Of a stretch of 64,000 bases of DNA, positions 33,238 to 44,814 are shown one piece after another. Source of the DNA: Bremia lactucae (taxonomy: Eukaryota; Oomycota; Peronosporomycetes; Peronosporales; Peronosporaceae); the NCBI RefSeq assembly GCF_004359215.1, contig NC_090617.1, positions 3,645,583 to 3,709,582 on the forward strand, read 5' to 3'. Position 1 is the first letter of the stretch. Every line of letters starts with the position of its first letter. A model generated the notes under the pieces. The model saw only the letters and a program-made list of their open reading frames with translations. It was not told where the DNA came from and ran no database searches. The translations under genes and the position numbers were made by a program.

Positions 33238-33967
33238 TTAGTGTTTAGGCGAGAGTAAAGCGGGTAATAGTTACTCTAGGAAATAATATAAGAAATAACG
33301 GAAAAATATCGATCAAACCTTAATCTTTTTCAGACTTTCAACTTCCTCTTGCTGAATTATTTTCTGAAGACATAATGTCGAAGGAATATCGGGAGGTGTT
33401 GTCGGCTATGCAGTTGTCACGAAGACCAAGGAGCAACAAGCTCATGCGGCAATCGTGTTTAGCCTCAGCGACTCTCAGCTCATGAACGACAAGTTCAAAG
33501 GAGTCAAGGTTGGTCCTCGAGAGCTGTCACCGGATACAAGACATAGTAATTGGCTAAGGCCTAAGATTTGGCACGGCCGGCTAAGTTGGACATGCCAAAT
33601 TTCACTTTTGTCGCATCATCACTCAGCAGTCGCAACAAAACGAGTCGACCTACTTTTAGTATCACTCACAGAAATAAACATTAACATTTTGACATAGAAC
33701 AATTCTCTATTATAGCATTGACTAAAATTGCTGCCCGGTAAACAATCTCACAAATGGCGGAAAGCCGACTGCTAGCGTTAGAGCGATTGCTTGAGGAGAA
33801 GCGGCGCCAGAAGCAGATTTGCCTGTCACTGGCTATAAGATAGCAGATGAATGACTGTATAATGAAGTTGCTGCTGCAACGGGGTGTCCTGGTACATAGA
33901 TTATTATTTCTTAAAAGAGGAACAATAAGGAGAATCAAATTTTATCTATTAACTGTTTTAGGTAAAA
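33238..33967. other. intergenic, nothing recognised
   Basis: Includes a 12-nt fragment near 33877 resembling the LTR start (AACGGGGTGTCC). No gene supported; the ORF at 33455-33697 has no motif. Confidence 0.4.
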
Positions 33968-34501
33968 TTAAAAATATATACCAAAATAATTAATACATCA
34001 AAAATATACCAAAATAATTAATAAATACAACAGTATACCATGCATGTATAATAAACGTACGAGTATACACAAACTTGGGATCATGAAGATATATACTACA
34101 CTTGATCTTAGCCATGAGGCAGAGAAGGTATCGTGAAGAGATGTGAAGTTTGAAGACGCTGTTATTAAAAAAGTGTCAGAAGTGTAGGACGGAGTTTTAG
34201 CATGCTTCAATCTAGTCGCGTAATCAATAAACTTTCGAGTAAATTAAGACTCTGTAAGACTGTTCCATTTACGTTTTCTAATGTTCAGACGATATTTGAC
34301 ACATATCCTGTTCTAATTATTGTATGATCTTTATGGCTGAAATATGTATAATTCTGGCATGTTCCGAAACTTTGATGTCCCAACCCTGCTACCTCTTGCT
34401 GGCCGTACATCAACGATTGTGTTTTGCTGCATTTTAATACCAGCGATAGATAGCGACGACGAGCAGCAGCAATCTAGTAGCTTCTTCGAAGATAGATGAA
34501 G

Positions 34502-34618
34502 AAGCAAATCCCATCACAACAAGCAACTAAAATAATTGAAAAGCGCCAAACCAGAAAGTGCGGAACGTGCCACCAATTTGGTCATAATCGTAGGACCTGC
34601 CCGAGCAAGGACGCATGA
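34502..34618 (+). pseudogene. MULE transposase C-terminal zinc-knuckle tail
   Basis: Frame ends KRQTRKCGTCHQFGHNRRTCPSKDA then TGA. The C-x2-C-x4-H-x4-C knuckle followed by a short basic tail is the typical end of Mutator-like transposases in oomycetes. Nothing of the upstream DDE domain remains. Confidence 0.6.
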
Positions 34619-34723
34619 TTGTATGCTTCGTTATCTCTAGTACATAGTGCATGATAATTAGAGGTTTTTCCATCCAAAATTGGGTTTAACTCGCCAATAA
34701 AACAGAATACATTGATTAAATTA

Positions 34724-35640
34724 GGGAGGCGCTAGTGAGCGCTCACTTTCTGCTATTGAGCACGGACCCTAGCTTTAAGAACCCTGTATGTCTCTTTGAT
34801 TGGCCGAAATGGCCTGAGAACTTCTGCAAATACAGCGGTACAAAAGCGAGGTGGAATGGTGTATAAACAGAAACCAGATGTTTGTAGATTTCTAGATATC
34901 ACTCCACCGCATTTCCTATTCATTTACATGTTTTTGCTGCTTTCAAGGCGGTCAAGTAATGCCTGGAGAGAAGAACGACCGCCAAGGATATGCGAGTGCT
35001 CTTCCTGCTGGAGATTGTGCACGCCGCGAGGTGTATTCGTGACACTCTTCCTCTGCAGGGTGCTAGCAATTCGCGTGGGTTTTAGCCCGGCGATAGACAG
35101 CTGAATGACTTCTTGTGCTGTTCTGCATTCACAGCACGATTTCTGGGATGTGCAGAAAGTTCGGCGAAAGGCTCGTAGTTTTGAAAGAGACTGTTACTTC
35201 CACTCTACAGGCTGTCTTTTCCTTTGTCTCTTCCATTACATTTCGCCTGGCGATGAGGCAAGAGAAGGCACACCCATTGCTACGAATTATAATGACATAC
35301 TTTCGGTGAACACCAGGAGCCAACTGCTTTGCCTTCCCCGCGTAAGAGCATTTCAGAACAACAGCTTTAATGTCACCGTCTTTCCTGTTCCCTACGCGTC
35401 GCTTTGTTTAATGGACAAAACAAAGCCCTCGTCTTCCACACACGCGTCTACAATTATTGAAGGTGGTTAATACGCGCTCTTTGACTGATTCTGTGTGGCT
35501 CATTGCAGAATTTGGGAAGAATTTGTAGACGGGAATCTTTATATTATAGTACCATTTCGACCAATCAATGAGACGCACAGGGCTCTAAAAGCTAGGGTAC
35601 GCGCTCAAAAGCGAAAAGTGAGCGCTCACTAGCGCCTCCC
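34724..35640. mobile_element. non-autonomous Harbinger-like DNA transposon, 917 bp
   Basis: Terminal inverted repeats of about 88 bp (34724-34811 and 35553-35640) begin GGGAGGCGCTAGTGAGCGCTCACTTT on each end. The 3-bp duplications TTA at 34721-34723 and 35641-35643 flank it exactly. A TTA/TAA duplication and a GGG-starting terminus fit PIF/Harbinger. Internal ORFs (34796-35104 and 35105-35470) do not resemble a transposase or Myb-like partner, so it is non-autonomous. It is nested in the MULE remnant. Confidence 0.8.
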
Positions 35641-35880
35641 TTATATTTTTGCGAATGATTTAAGATAAGTTTGTAGTTTCTATGGTTTTATAGTAAAGCT
35701 AAATAGCAACGCCATCAATCATACTTTTCATGATCAGAAGATTGTGTTTACTCGTACGTGTATTATACATGCGTGGTATATTTTTTGATTTATGAATTAT
35801 TTTGGTATTTTTAATATTTTGATTATTTGGTAAATTTTTGATTGATTAATTATTCTGGTATATTTCTATATTCCCATAGT

Positions 35881-36822
35881 TATACTTAACATTTATTAAT
35901 AATACTGTTCTGATAGTATTAAAGCAGCAATGCGACAGTTCTGTTCATTAGGGTATTTAAATCTGGCAGTCGTATCTTTCGTTTATTTGATTGACGATGT
36001 ATCTAGTAGCCGATTTGATAGAAGGAATTCGTTCCAGCTTGCTGAACCGAGCGCTAGATTCTATCGGGGTCGGTAGCTGACTTCATTAGCTCGTGATGTC
36101 TTGTTAGGAATGGCATTCTTTATAAACTTGCTTTATAGGAGCTCGATCCTTTGACCTCGTGTAAAAGTTCATAGAGTTGGCCCTTTCTGAATATTCACGT
36201 TGACCGAAACAATATATAATTGAAAAGTTTTACTTTTGCAGATCTAGCCACGCAAGTAATGGCTTCACTGTGGCATCAAAGCATTAGCATGAAGTTTCGA
36301 AAGCACTGCGATGGGCTTAGACGACAAAATTCTGACCTCAATCGCAGAGTGTAAGAAAATCTCGATACGATTCTACTCTAGTCTCTTGCATCAAAGAAAC
36401 GCATTAGGATCCCATATCATCCCTATAAACCTAGAAAAGACGGGTTTCTTTCGTTCTCCGTTTTATCAGTCCGTCGTACTATCGAAACGAAACCTCCTGA
36501 TTCCTCCCATCTTTCGTTAAAAACGCGAAAACATTGATCTGCTAATAAAGTCACACGGGAACACGTGACTTTTATTGTTACAACATCCCAAGCGACGCTT
36601 TCAAAGAAACTGCTCGATTCGTGCGTCTACATTGAATGGGTTCAGTGTTTTTAAAAGGAGCAGGAAGGCTGTCGACAGAAACTTGTTCCGGGTCTTTCCT
36701 TGAATCTAATTTTTGATTCATTGAAACGATTCGTGCGAACGAAACTTTTCATCCTTTAGCTAATCAGCTCTTTTTAAAGTCAAGAGTCCTGAGATCAAGT
36801 GAAAGGGCTCTTTTCATTCATT
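35881..36822. other. intergenic upstream of mucin-like gene
   Basis: No gene supported. The ORF at 36311-36520 shows no motif. Confidence 0.45.
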
Positions 36823-36830
36823 CCCATTGC
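36812..36830 (+). promoter_or_regulatory. possible oomycete initiator element
   Basis: TTTCATTCATTCCCATTG resembles the oomycete core promoter initiator (consensus around YTCANTYY) and lies about 55-70 bp before the ATG at 36883, a usual leader length. Confidence 0.4.
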
Positions 36831-36882
36831 CAATTTTGACATAAAGGGCATCCTTCTTTTCTAAAGCCAACGATAGTAAAGA

Positions 36883-38136
36883 ATGTTTTCAGTCAAGTAC
36901 TTCGTGGCATTACTCGCTGTTTGCGCTATTCAGTCTTCCGCAGCCGAAAGTTACGATTTGCCGGACTACTCATCTACAGTCGAGAATACGCTCGACACGC
37001 TCTACGATACGCCATGCCCGGAATCGGTGACGAAAGCGCCGATAACAATCCTTCCAGTACCAGAGACACCGCAAATGTACCTCCCGATTCGAGGTCCGTT
37101 TGTTGGAACCATGTCCCCTCCAATCGAGTCCGATGCAACAGCCCCAGCACCATACTCTTCAGTACAAGAGACTGGAATGTACGATCAATCCCCCATTGAA
37201 GCTGTCAACGCGACTCCGTTTCCGAGAACCATGGCTCCTGTAATGGATACGAAGACGTTTGCTCTCGAGACGCCATGCCCAATATTACCAATGCCACGTC
37301 CAGAAATGACGGCTCCGAAAGAGTCAACACCTTCCGTAATTACCCCATCAAAAACACGGAGCCCGGCTCCAGAGACATCAACTCTACCAACTGAAGAGTT
37401 GAGTTCGAATACATTCGCCCCGTCACTTCCCGAAATCGACGCTTCTAAAGAGGTACCACTGAGCCCCATGACGCCAGCTCCAACGATTCCGTGCCCGATA
37501 TTTACGCTCAAATCGGACACTTCAGCCCCAGCGGTCGTCCAAGAACCAATTTCATTCGCAACTCCACGACCTTTTATTACTACGCCAAGTTCGATAGGCC
37601 CCATTGATACTTCGCCGGCTCCAACGATCCCGCGTCCAGTCTTACATCTTGCTTTCGAAACTACTACACCGGCAAACGTGTCGAATCAAAAAAACGAGTT
37701 TGATTCTCCTGTGGCGACGGAAGTAACTACTTTATCACCAATGCACGAACTCGAGTCGATAACCTTTGAACCAAAGACTCCGTACGTCCAAACATTGGCA
37801 CCAACGGAGACGGTTACGGTCGTCCCAGTTACTAAAACTCCCTCGCCTCCTTTCAAGAAAGTTTCGACATCGCGCCCCACTACATCGTCTCCGATGGTTT
37901 ACACCCCATCGCAGACGGAGGAAGTTGTCAATGTGACAGAAGTGCCGTATTTAACGACCACACTTCTTCCTGAAGTAGCGCAGATGGGAAGCTACGAGGC
38001 AACGGAGATGACGACAGTGATGCCAAAGGAGAGTACGACCGAGGAAGCAAATGTTGTTATCTCAACAATGGATATGGACGATACGGTTTCAGGGTCATTG
38101 CAAAAGTCGCAGTCTTCCAATGGATTAAGGGACTGA
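36883..38136 (+). CDS. secreted mucin-like Thr/Pro/Ser-rich protein
   Basis: 417 residues with a signal peptide at 1-20 (MFSVKYFVALLAVCAIQSSA). The rest is low-complexity, dominated by Thr, Pro, Ser, Glu and Ala. Degenerate repeats such as (S/T)PAPTIPCPIF and SPAPTIPRPVLHL (residues about 195-260) and a few isolated Cys in PCP motifs are visible. Such proteins are heavily O-glycosylated in other organisms and in Phytophthora form cell-surface or adhesive layers; the role here is inference from composition. The C-terminus is hydrophilic, so no GPI anchor or membrane segment is expected. The frame is intact and intronless. Minus-strand ORFs inside it are shadows of the repeated codons. Confidence 0.8.
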   Translation: MFSVKYFVALLAVCAIQSSAAESYDLPDYSSTVENTLDTLYDTPCPESVTKAPITILPVPETPQMYLPIRGPFVGTMSPPIESDATAPAPYSSVQETGMYDQSPIEAVNATPFPRTMAPVMDTKTFALETPCPILPMPRPEMTAPKESTPSVITPSKTRSPAPETSTLPTEELSSNTFAPSLPEIDASKEVPLSPMTPAPTIPCPIFTLKSDTSAPAVVQEPISFATPRPFITTPSSIGPIDTSPAPTIPRPVLHLAFETTTPANVSNQKNEFDSPVATEVTTLSPMHELESITFEPKTPYVQTLAPTETVTVVPVTKTPSPPFKKVSTSRPTTSSPMVYTPSQTEEVVNVTEVPYLTTTLLPEVAQMGSYEATEMTTVMPKESTTEEANVVISTMDMDDTVSGSLQKSQSSNGLRD

Positions 38137-38956
38137 TGCTTCAATCTACTTAAACTCGAATCTTTTCGACCTTCATCATTGATTAGCCCGATGTAGCTTG
38201 CTTTGCAGATAGAACAAGTGATTAATTATGCAAATGGGACTTTTTTTTCCAAATTCATGTGATTGTAAGAAAAAGGGGGGCTTTTACGAATGCTTTTTAG
38301 GCATGCACGATATTAGAAAAAAAATAGAGCAACATGAATGTCTCAGAGCGTCGCAAGAAGTCTCTTTAAGACGGTATCGAAAGTAGTGACATATTTCGAT
38401 AGCAAAACTTCTCAGGCTGATGTCGATCGTTTTTCATCATAATTAATTTAAGGTCCAAACTAACAAAAAAGGCTCCTAATTCATGCGTATCTCTTTTTTT
38501 TTCTTGCTATTGGCGTAAGTTAATTTATTCTCTTTTTTCCAGCTACTAAAAGCAATTAGCAATTCAAAACTTTAGCATTAGTTGCATGTATTATCGTATA
38601 CCGAAAAATTGGCCAATACATCGCCTTCCTTTTAAAATACACCCAACAAATGTACCGAACCTTCTTTTCTCACTCGTTTCTTCTTCTTCAGCTCCGTTTT
38701 TGCAGTAATGTATAGTTGCAACCTCCATCTATGTGAATAAATCAAGCTTCCACGAGCTACCAAAAAGTTGCCGACTCGATCCGCCAATGTCTCTGTTTTC
38801 CTCTATTGCCACATTAATAGTCGACTACTCCCGTGTGCGTCTGCACTATTCCTTTTCGGAATAAAAATAAATTCGCGTGGCAAAAAAAAAAAAGACGACC
38901 ATCACTCTTTTTTTTTGCCACGTCTATTCTGCATCGATCGTCATTTCTTAATGGTG
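38137..38956. other. intergenic between convergent genes
   Basis: AT-rich with several poly-T/poly-A tracts. The 3' ends of the mucin-like gene (plus) and the CCT gene (minus) face each other here. No other feature. Confidence 0.5.
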
Positions 38957-40221
38957 TTAGGTAAAGCTCAGCAACTCGCGCAGCAACTGCTCGTCTTCCT
39001 TTTTCACAAAACGGCCTTTCACGCGCAGTCGCGAGTCGGCAAAATTCTTTCGCACATCGTATTTCACCTCTTTTCGCCACACGCGCTTTTGCCGCTTATC
39101 TAAAAATTTATCAATTCGTTTTCGTCGCGAATCAGGCGAATAGGCACCTACGAAATTCTGATTCTGACCCTCTTTGCATTTATCATTGCCGCCGTACGGT
39201 CGAGCAGCGCCCGGAATACCAATGGGTCGAGACGTGGACATATTTGACGCTCCGGGCAAACTTGTGAGAGTGCTCGCAATACCATTATTTGACTTGTTGC
39301 CTTCATTTTTGCCTCGTTTCACCCCTGGTTCGGTTTTGACTTGTTTCTCTAAAAAATCTTCGGCAAAACTAAACCCAGCCGGTGGCGTGATCCCTAACCC
39401 CATGGATGGCAACGAATTCGGCAACGAAGCACCAAGGGAAGCGCTGTAAAACTCCCCATCAAGAATATCTCGTGCGGACACATCGGTAAAGGACGAATCA
39501 AATCCAAGTTCATCCCATTCATCCAATGATTGATTTCGGGTTCCCGATGGAAACTGCCACGGGGCAACAAAACAAAAAACAGAGGTCAAAACGTAGCCAT
39601 TTGCCACTTTGATATTTATACACTGACCTCATCTTTTGGGGTGTCGCCCAAAGAGCCAACGTTAAGAAAACCCAGATCCAAGTCGTCCAAGAGATCAATA
39701 GACGACGCATTTCGATTCAAGACACCACTGTCCAACATGGCTTCAAGTGTAGTTGGATCACCGGCATCAAACTTTTCCAATGCTTTTTGCAAAGCTTCGT
39801 CGCCGCTAATAATTAAATCCTGGCAAATGCAAATGCCACAAAAAAAAAAAACAGACGAGGACATGAAACTTTAAGACACCATTTGCAATTTTGTGGCTAA
39901 ACGGTTGTTGCGCACCTTCAACACGCCCTTTTGAAATCGGTCAATGTATCCGCGCTCTTCTAAATCCGATGCACTAAGCAAACGACTGGAAATGCTGCCA
40001 CTGCGCCCCCTTTTTGTCATGGGCATGGTCAAACTCCCAGGCGAAAAGGCGGGGGGAGTGTGGGAAATCATGCCCAGAAAATCGTCCGCGCCCCAGCCAA
40101 TCGAGTCTTTGCGCGGGATACTGCTGTTGCCGCCCGATATGGATACGGCAGCGGCAACAACGGAAGTTTCCTCTTTTTCTTTTTTTATTGCCACGGGCAA
40201 CGTTGGCGGCAAATGGCTCAT
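38957..40221 (-). CDS. CCT-domain protein, three exons
   Basis: Exon 1 40221-39880, intron 39879-39820 (GTGTCT...CAG, 60 bp), exon 2 39819-39628, intron 39627-39554 (GTCAGT...CAG, 74 bp), exon 3 39553-38957. Both introns fall between codons and joining gives one open frame of about 376 residues. The C-terminus has a CCT motif: RIDKFLDKRQKRVWRKEVKY, then DVRKNFADSRLRVKGRFVKK, a basic domain for nuclear localisation and protein or DNA contact known from CONSTANS and TOC1. The middle is acidic and Ser/Asn-rich. An upstream in-frame ATG at 40248 is possible; 40221 is chosen because it begins the more regular coding sequence. It is probably a nuclear regulator; the target is unknown. A further upstream 5' exon cannot be excluded. 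Confidence 0.85.
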
Positions 40222-42134
40222 AATAGAAACTGGCCAGAGCAACAACACGTGTGTCCATTATGGCAACAGAGAGGCAGAGTGTTGGTTGCCAGTGACTTAC
40301 GTTCGTGTTCGCGGTACCCTTTTGCTAAGTGTCTAAAGCGACAGGGCAGCCTTTGGGCCACACCCTCCTTGCTGCAAGACGGCAAACGCAACACAAGAAT
40401 TTAAAATTTGCATATGGAATAACACTTCTATCGTCCGAGTGAAATTATAGCGCTCGATTGTACCTTAACGAGGACTGGTGACTCGGACGCAATCTCCAAG
40501 CGCCGCCGCTCAATTCTTCAGGCTAAAATGCAGTTTCGCTCCGTCACCGTCAACCCCCTTTCCTGTGAAACCCGATGATTCCCTGGTAAATCACATAGTT
40601 TAAGTCTTGCAATCGACTAGGGAAAGGGTAAGCGTGACAACTGCTGTACCCACTTATTTTGCCCATCCTGCTGTCTACTAGTCTACGATAAGCCGCCTCT
40701 TCACCATCTTTTCAGTATTATGCGTGCATTAAACTGATGGCAACCGATTTGCGGTACGAATGCGCTGCTGTCGCAAAAGCTTAGGTACAGCTAGAAAGAT
40801 TCGACATGGACCTTATGTAACCAGACAGGCCGCTGGTAGAAAAATAATGTCACGAATTTGCTTTTGGGGGTAGGTAGTAAGAATTGTCATTGGGTCCGAC
40901 TTGATACTACCAAAACCTTGTAGACATGATATTCTTTGAAATTAGAAATAAGTTAGCATAAAGGTAAAAAAAACGCGAAATTTGTGTTTATTGTAAATAC
41001 GACAATACTGGGCACTATAAGTTTATATGGAATAGTTGGATGACTCATTCGGTAAGAATAGTCATAAAGGGGTCACGAATAAAAACGTTTTATTAGTTAG
41101 CTTTTCTTAAATTTTAGTGCTTTAAATATATTTTTGGCTTTTGGAATCAAGCGAATATTCATTTGGTGACGGCTATGCTAACACAGAGGCATGGTGGAGC
41201 ACTTTCATTCTCATTTATATAATAATGAAGGTGCAGTATGTACAGGAAAGATATTACCTCAGTGCATACCGCTGTGTAATTCCGTTACACTGGTAGTCTA
41301 TGAGATCGGTCCACGAATTCCGCAAAGCATACTGACTTAAATCTCATGAGTTTTGGTCAAACATGTAACGCAATGTTCGTTACATAACTATAGAGGAGTA
41401 ATAAATATTATGTTCAATAAAAAGAAAATAATCAAGAAGTATCAAATTAGGGAACTGCTGCGGACACGCCCAATACGGACACACCTTTAAAAATAAAATG
41501 TTGTCTTCAGGCGTAAATCTACAACGCTAGCGTCCCTCCACGTCCAGGTGCTGGGAGTGAAGCCATAATGAATGCCAATCTAAAGTACCAAACACCGAGT
41601 GCACGTTAAATGTTAAGGGGCTTCCGTTGGACTTTTTAGGTTTTATGTTTCAAGCCACTCCCTTCCGAAATTCTAATTGATACGCCACGACCAGTAGGCA
41701 GGCATTTTAAAGAAGAAAAAAACGGCCGCTCTTGCCTTCTATCTATTCACGTCTTTGCATCGTAACTGTGCTTTCTGTTAATCCTGCAGCTGATGCAGCT
41801 TCTTGGCTCGGACCACCTAAGCTGGTGGTGCAGTTCCTCCGATTGCCCTCCCTTGCGCAGCTTCACAAACCTAATAGGATGTAAGAACTCCACAGGAGTT
41901 GTCTTCCATCCGCTTGTGCATTGCAAAATGCACAAGCAGATGGATGGCAACTTAAATACTCACTTTATCCAATTAATTGCGGCCAAATTAGCACCAGGAA
42001 ATTGGTCATATACTGAATATGAGAGGCATCAAGCATTGCATTCACCAAGGAACCTATGATGTAAACAGACATACGAGTTCCAATGTATATTACGTGCTAC
42101 GGTATGGGCGACCCAGTTATTATACCGCATAAAG
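40222..42134. other. intergenic with repeat fragments
   Basis: Holds the MITE-like arm at 41457-41530 and two LTR-end-like hairpins (about 41274-41290 and 41363-41385, arms ATGTAACG/CGTTACAT). Sequence after about 41790 is probably the decayed 5' part of the RNase H-bearing element. No independent gene is supported. Confidence 0.5.
41457..41530 (+). repeat. second copy of the MITE-like arm
   Basis: TTAGGGAACTGCTGCGGACAC matches 3286-3306 except for one base. It is followed by a second ACGGACACACCT and TTGTCTTCAGGCGTAAATCT, so two heads lie in tandem. The opposite arm is not seen. Confidence 0.6.
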
Positions 42135-43277
42135 ATGAGGGCGTACTCTACGTGGGATACCGCTCGAACAGTAGTCGGCTGCCCACTGCCAGAGTGTCGA
42201 GATCTCGGGATCACCAAGGCGCATATATGGTGGAGCTGTCGAGCAGCGAGGCCACGATGGAGGGAGTTTCTGGGAAAGTGGTTAGACCTCGGATTGCAAC
42301 TGGAGGCTAATGATCCCCGTTCCATATTTGGTTTCAGGTTGCAAATGGTGCCAACTGGAATTTGGCAGGTGCTGCAGCAACTTAATGGAAACTTGGCAGA
42401 GGCACAGAAGGAGGAGATATATAGCTGGTGCTATGACACCTTAAACGAGCACTGGCGACTGGGAGTTTTGCAAACGCTTCAGGCCGTATGGAACCGACGA
42501 TGCAGAAGCAGGGACGCGTCGCTGGACAACTCGCTATGTCGTGCAATAGCCCTTTTTCGAGGTCGATTACACCAAGGGCGGCTTACGTTACGAGAATTCG
42601 TTTTGACGGGACGACAAGATGAGGCGGTCTGTCGTGCGGCATGGGTTGTACATGCGGCTTTTGATGGCACTTCCGGGAGGCTTATGGAGGAGCTCCGTTG
42701 TAGGGATGACAGAGGGTACAGGAAACTATTCTTTGATGGGGGTGCGCGAAGGAATCCGGGTCCCGGGGGAGCCGGATCCAACATTGTTGTGGGCGGAATG
42801 GCCTCCAATCCGCCAGCTATTATATGGATGGGCAGCGTCTCGCTCGCTGCCTCCGCCACAACTAACAACGTGGCTGAGTACAAGGGTCTCCTGTTTGGTC
42901 TCAGGAAAGCCCAGGCCTATAAACTGGATGGTCTTCACGTGGTCGGAGACAGTAACCTCATATTGGGGCACATGAGGAGGAGAAAGCCGCCGAAAGCACG
43001 GCATTTGCAAGACCTATACCGACAATGCAGGACAATCGCAGACCGGTTGAATGTGGCCACATGGCAACATCATCTTCGCCATTTCAATAAAATGGCGGAT
43101 GCTCTGGCTAACATAGCTATGGACTCGAAGAAGAGCACACAAATCATCCAAGCGGACGTGAAGCGGCTCCCTTCACGGTGGAAAAGCGTCACGGAGGCAC
43201 TAAGAGGGGACTTAGGTCACTGGATCGACATGAATGGGACAGCAGACGTTGATAAGGTGCGCGGTGAGGCTGGATAA
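42135..43277 (+). CDS. RNase H domain ORF, C-terminal part of a non-LTR (LINE-type) element
   Basis: An intact 380-residue ORF. Near the N-terminus a zinc-binding motif typical of the end of LINE reverse transcriptases appears (CPLPEC, then HIWWSC). Residues about 190-330 form a type I RNase H: KLFFDGGARRNPGPGGAG (first catalytic Asp), NNVAEYKGLLFGL (Glu), HVVGDSNLILGHM (Asp), NKMADALANIAMD (fourth Asp). All four catalytic acidic positions are present. In the frame just upstream the similarity continues without a start, and no reverse transcriptase is visible, so this is a 5'-truncated element. RNase H would remove RNA from RNA/DNA hybrids. Whether the ORF is expressed alone is unknown. Confidence 0.75.
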   Translation: MRAYSTWDTARTVVGCPLPECRDLGITKAHIWWSCRAARPRWREFLGKWLDLGLQLEANDPRSIFGFRLQMVPTGIWQVLQQLNGNLAEAQKEEIYSWCYDTLNEHWRLGVLQTLQAVWNRRCRSRDASLDNSLCRAIALFRGRLHQGRLTLREFVLTGRQDEAVCRAAWVVHAAFDGTSGRLMEELRCRDDRGYRKLFFDGGARRNPGPGGAGSNIVVGGMASNPPAIIWMGSVSLAASATTNNVAEYKGLLFGLRKAQAYKLDGLHVVGDSNLILGHMRRRKPPKARHLQDLYRQCRTIADRLNVATWQHHLRHFNKMADALANIAMDSKKSTQIIQADVKRLPSRWKSVTEALRGDLGHWIDMNGTADVDKVRGEAG

Positions 43278-44099
43278 CAGTAAAGTACGCCGTTGTAGTG
43301 TGCATGTGGTAGCATGTAGCAATACGTAGCTACCAAAGCGACGAGGGTTGTGTAGGCCTTAGTCGGACGGACATTTTCGGGTCGTTAGGATAATTAAATG
43401 ACTGTAATGTACCAAAAAGATATGTATATTACGCTCTCCCGGGTTGTATACGAAATCTACCCGCGAAGAAACGTGTGCTCACAACAATTTCAAGAAGGTA
43501 TTTTGCATCTTCTGTGCCAGGCTTTTCAAGATGCACGGCGGCGCGGTGTAAATAAATGTGTAGCTGGTTCAGATGTGTATGTCCGCAGAAATGACACCAT
43601 TGTCTGATCATTTAGCCACATGTATCGGCAAGAAATGATTTTATTGCTTCATGTAATGCCTAATCCTCCGCGAAGACATCGTTCCTTTCGGTCTGGAAGA
43701 ACACAGCCTCGCAGAATTATTAACACAACACGGGTTATTGTCCTTGATTTAGTTATCGTTGTTGACAGGTATTTTTTTTTACTGAAATGACTCCAGTTCG
43801 ATTTAGAGGGACTGATGTGTCTTTTCAGTCGCCATTTGATCAGTCGCAATCTTTACACAACTTTTCAACTGTCACGAGAAACATTATCGACCGTCCCCGC
43901 TAACGCGCGGCGACGGGATCGCTCGTGGTTAAGATTCTCCCTCAAATAATGAGAGATGTGTCCCAAATTACGATGAAGAATCGACCTCTGTGGCAAAGTA
44001 CCTATTCGTCTCCTCAGCAATTTTGTCACTGGCTGAATTGCTTCCGGTATTCTAAGTTGATAGCATAACCGATACTGCGGCAGTCAATTAAACAAAACC
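43278..44099. other. intergenic, 3' flank of LINE-type fragment
   Basis: No gene recognised. A poly-T run near 43770 may mark an insertion edge. Confidence 0.4.
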
Positions 44100-44480
44100 A
44101 TTCTAAGCTCCTACATAAATATTGCAACGTTCTTTTATTATGTCCCCTCTTCCCACAAGGAGGAATTTATTCTTTCTTTTGTCAGTTGTTGATATACAAA
44201 TGTGGATGGTTTACGCTTTTTTATCTTACAAACTGCTTTTTGGTAGGTCGCCCGCGCTTTTTGACAACCTGTGGTGGAAGAACATCCTGCTTAGCCACCA
44301 TATCCCAAAACGCAGAATGCAAACAAGCTTGTACATGTGGGGTAGCACTGTTGTACACCTAGTGTTTGGTGTCTTCCCAGCTATTGATGTATTTTGCACA
44401 GAATTATGCGGACTTTATTTCATCCAGATCCGAAATGAATGCAAGTCATCTATGGTCAGAGATTGATTGGCCTGTATATT
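44100..44480 (-). pseudogene. MULE transposase C-terminal fragment
   Basis: On minus, a frame with stops reads SWEDTKH, ATPHVQACLHSAFWDMVAK, VVKKRGRPTKKQFV, and PPCGKRGHNKRT near 44160-44120. Basic RGRP linker followed by a CCHC-like knuckle (last Cys lost) matches the ends of Mutator-like transposases. The plus-strand ORF here (44122-44466) is its shadow. Confidence 0.5.
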
Positions 44481-44814
44481 CGCTTGCAGAGTATGCTCGC
44501 AAGGCAAGCCAAATGTGACAGGTTCTGCACATGACAAAGTTTACAAATGATTTTTCAGCTTTTGTATGCTTTCAAAGCCTCCAACTGGGTAAAAATCTAG
44601 AAAGATGGATACAGAGCACGAGGTAAGACGTTATTATTTTATGACCTGTTATAGAGAAATCAGACCTTTTCAACAGCGAAGCACCCTAGAGGTCTAAAAG
44701 CAGGGAGCGTGATGATTCGCTTATTGAACATGAGAATTCTCCTATTGGTCCCAGCCCACTTTTAATTGACCGAACACAGCCTACAATTTTCGAGATGGCT
44801 GCTCTTATGGTGTT
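44481..44814. other. intergenic
   Basis: Nothing recognised before the D-family LTR. Confidence 0.4.

Larger units (their letters stand above)
33968..35880 (+). mobile_element. MULE-like element remnant with long terminal inverted repeats
   Basis: About 90-bp imperfect inverted arms at 33998-34086 and 35727-35820 share AAAATACCAAAATAATT and GCATGTATAATA(A/C)ACGTACGAGT. Near the right end on plus, 34502-34618 encodes a transposase-type C-terminal zinc knuckle. The core transposase is missing. The left arm has tandem copies of ACCAAAATAATTAATA. Exact ends and target duplication are unresolved. A separate transposon is nested at 34724-35640. Confidence 0.55.

Noticed and set aside
37185..37604. 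139-codon glycine/valine-rich minus-strand ORF
   Set aside because: Shadow of Thr/Pro/Ser codons of the mucin-like gene; no start context or domain.
44122..44466. Plus-strand hydrophobic ORF of 114 codons
   Set aside because: Complement of the MULE tail on minus (RGRPTKK and CGKRGH motifs), which explains the openness better.
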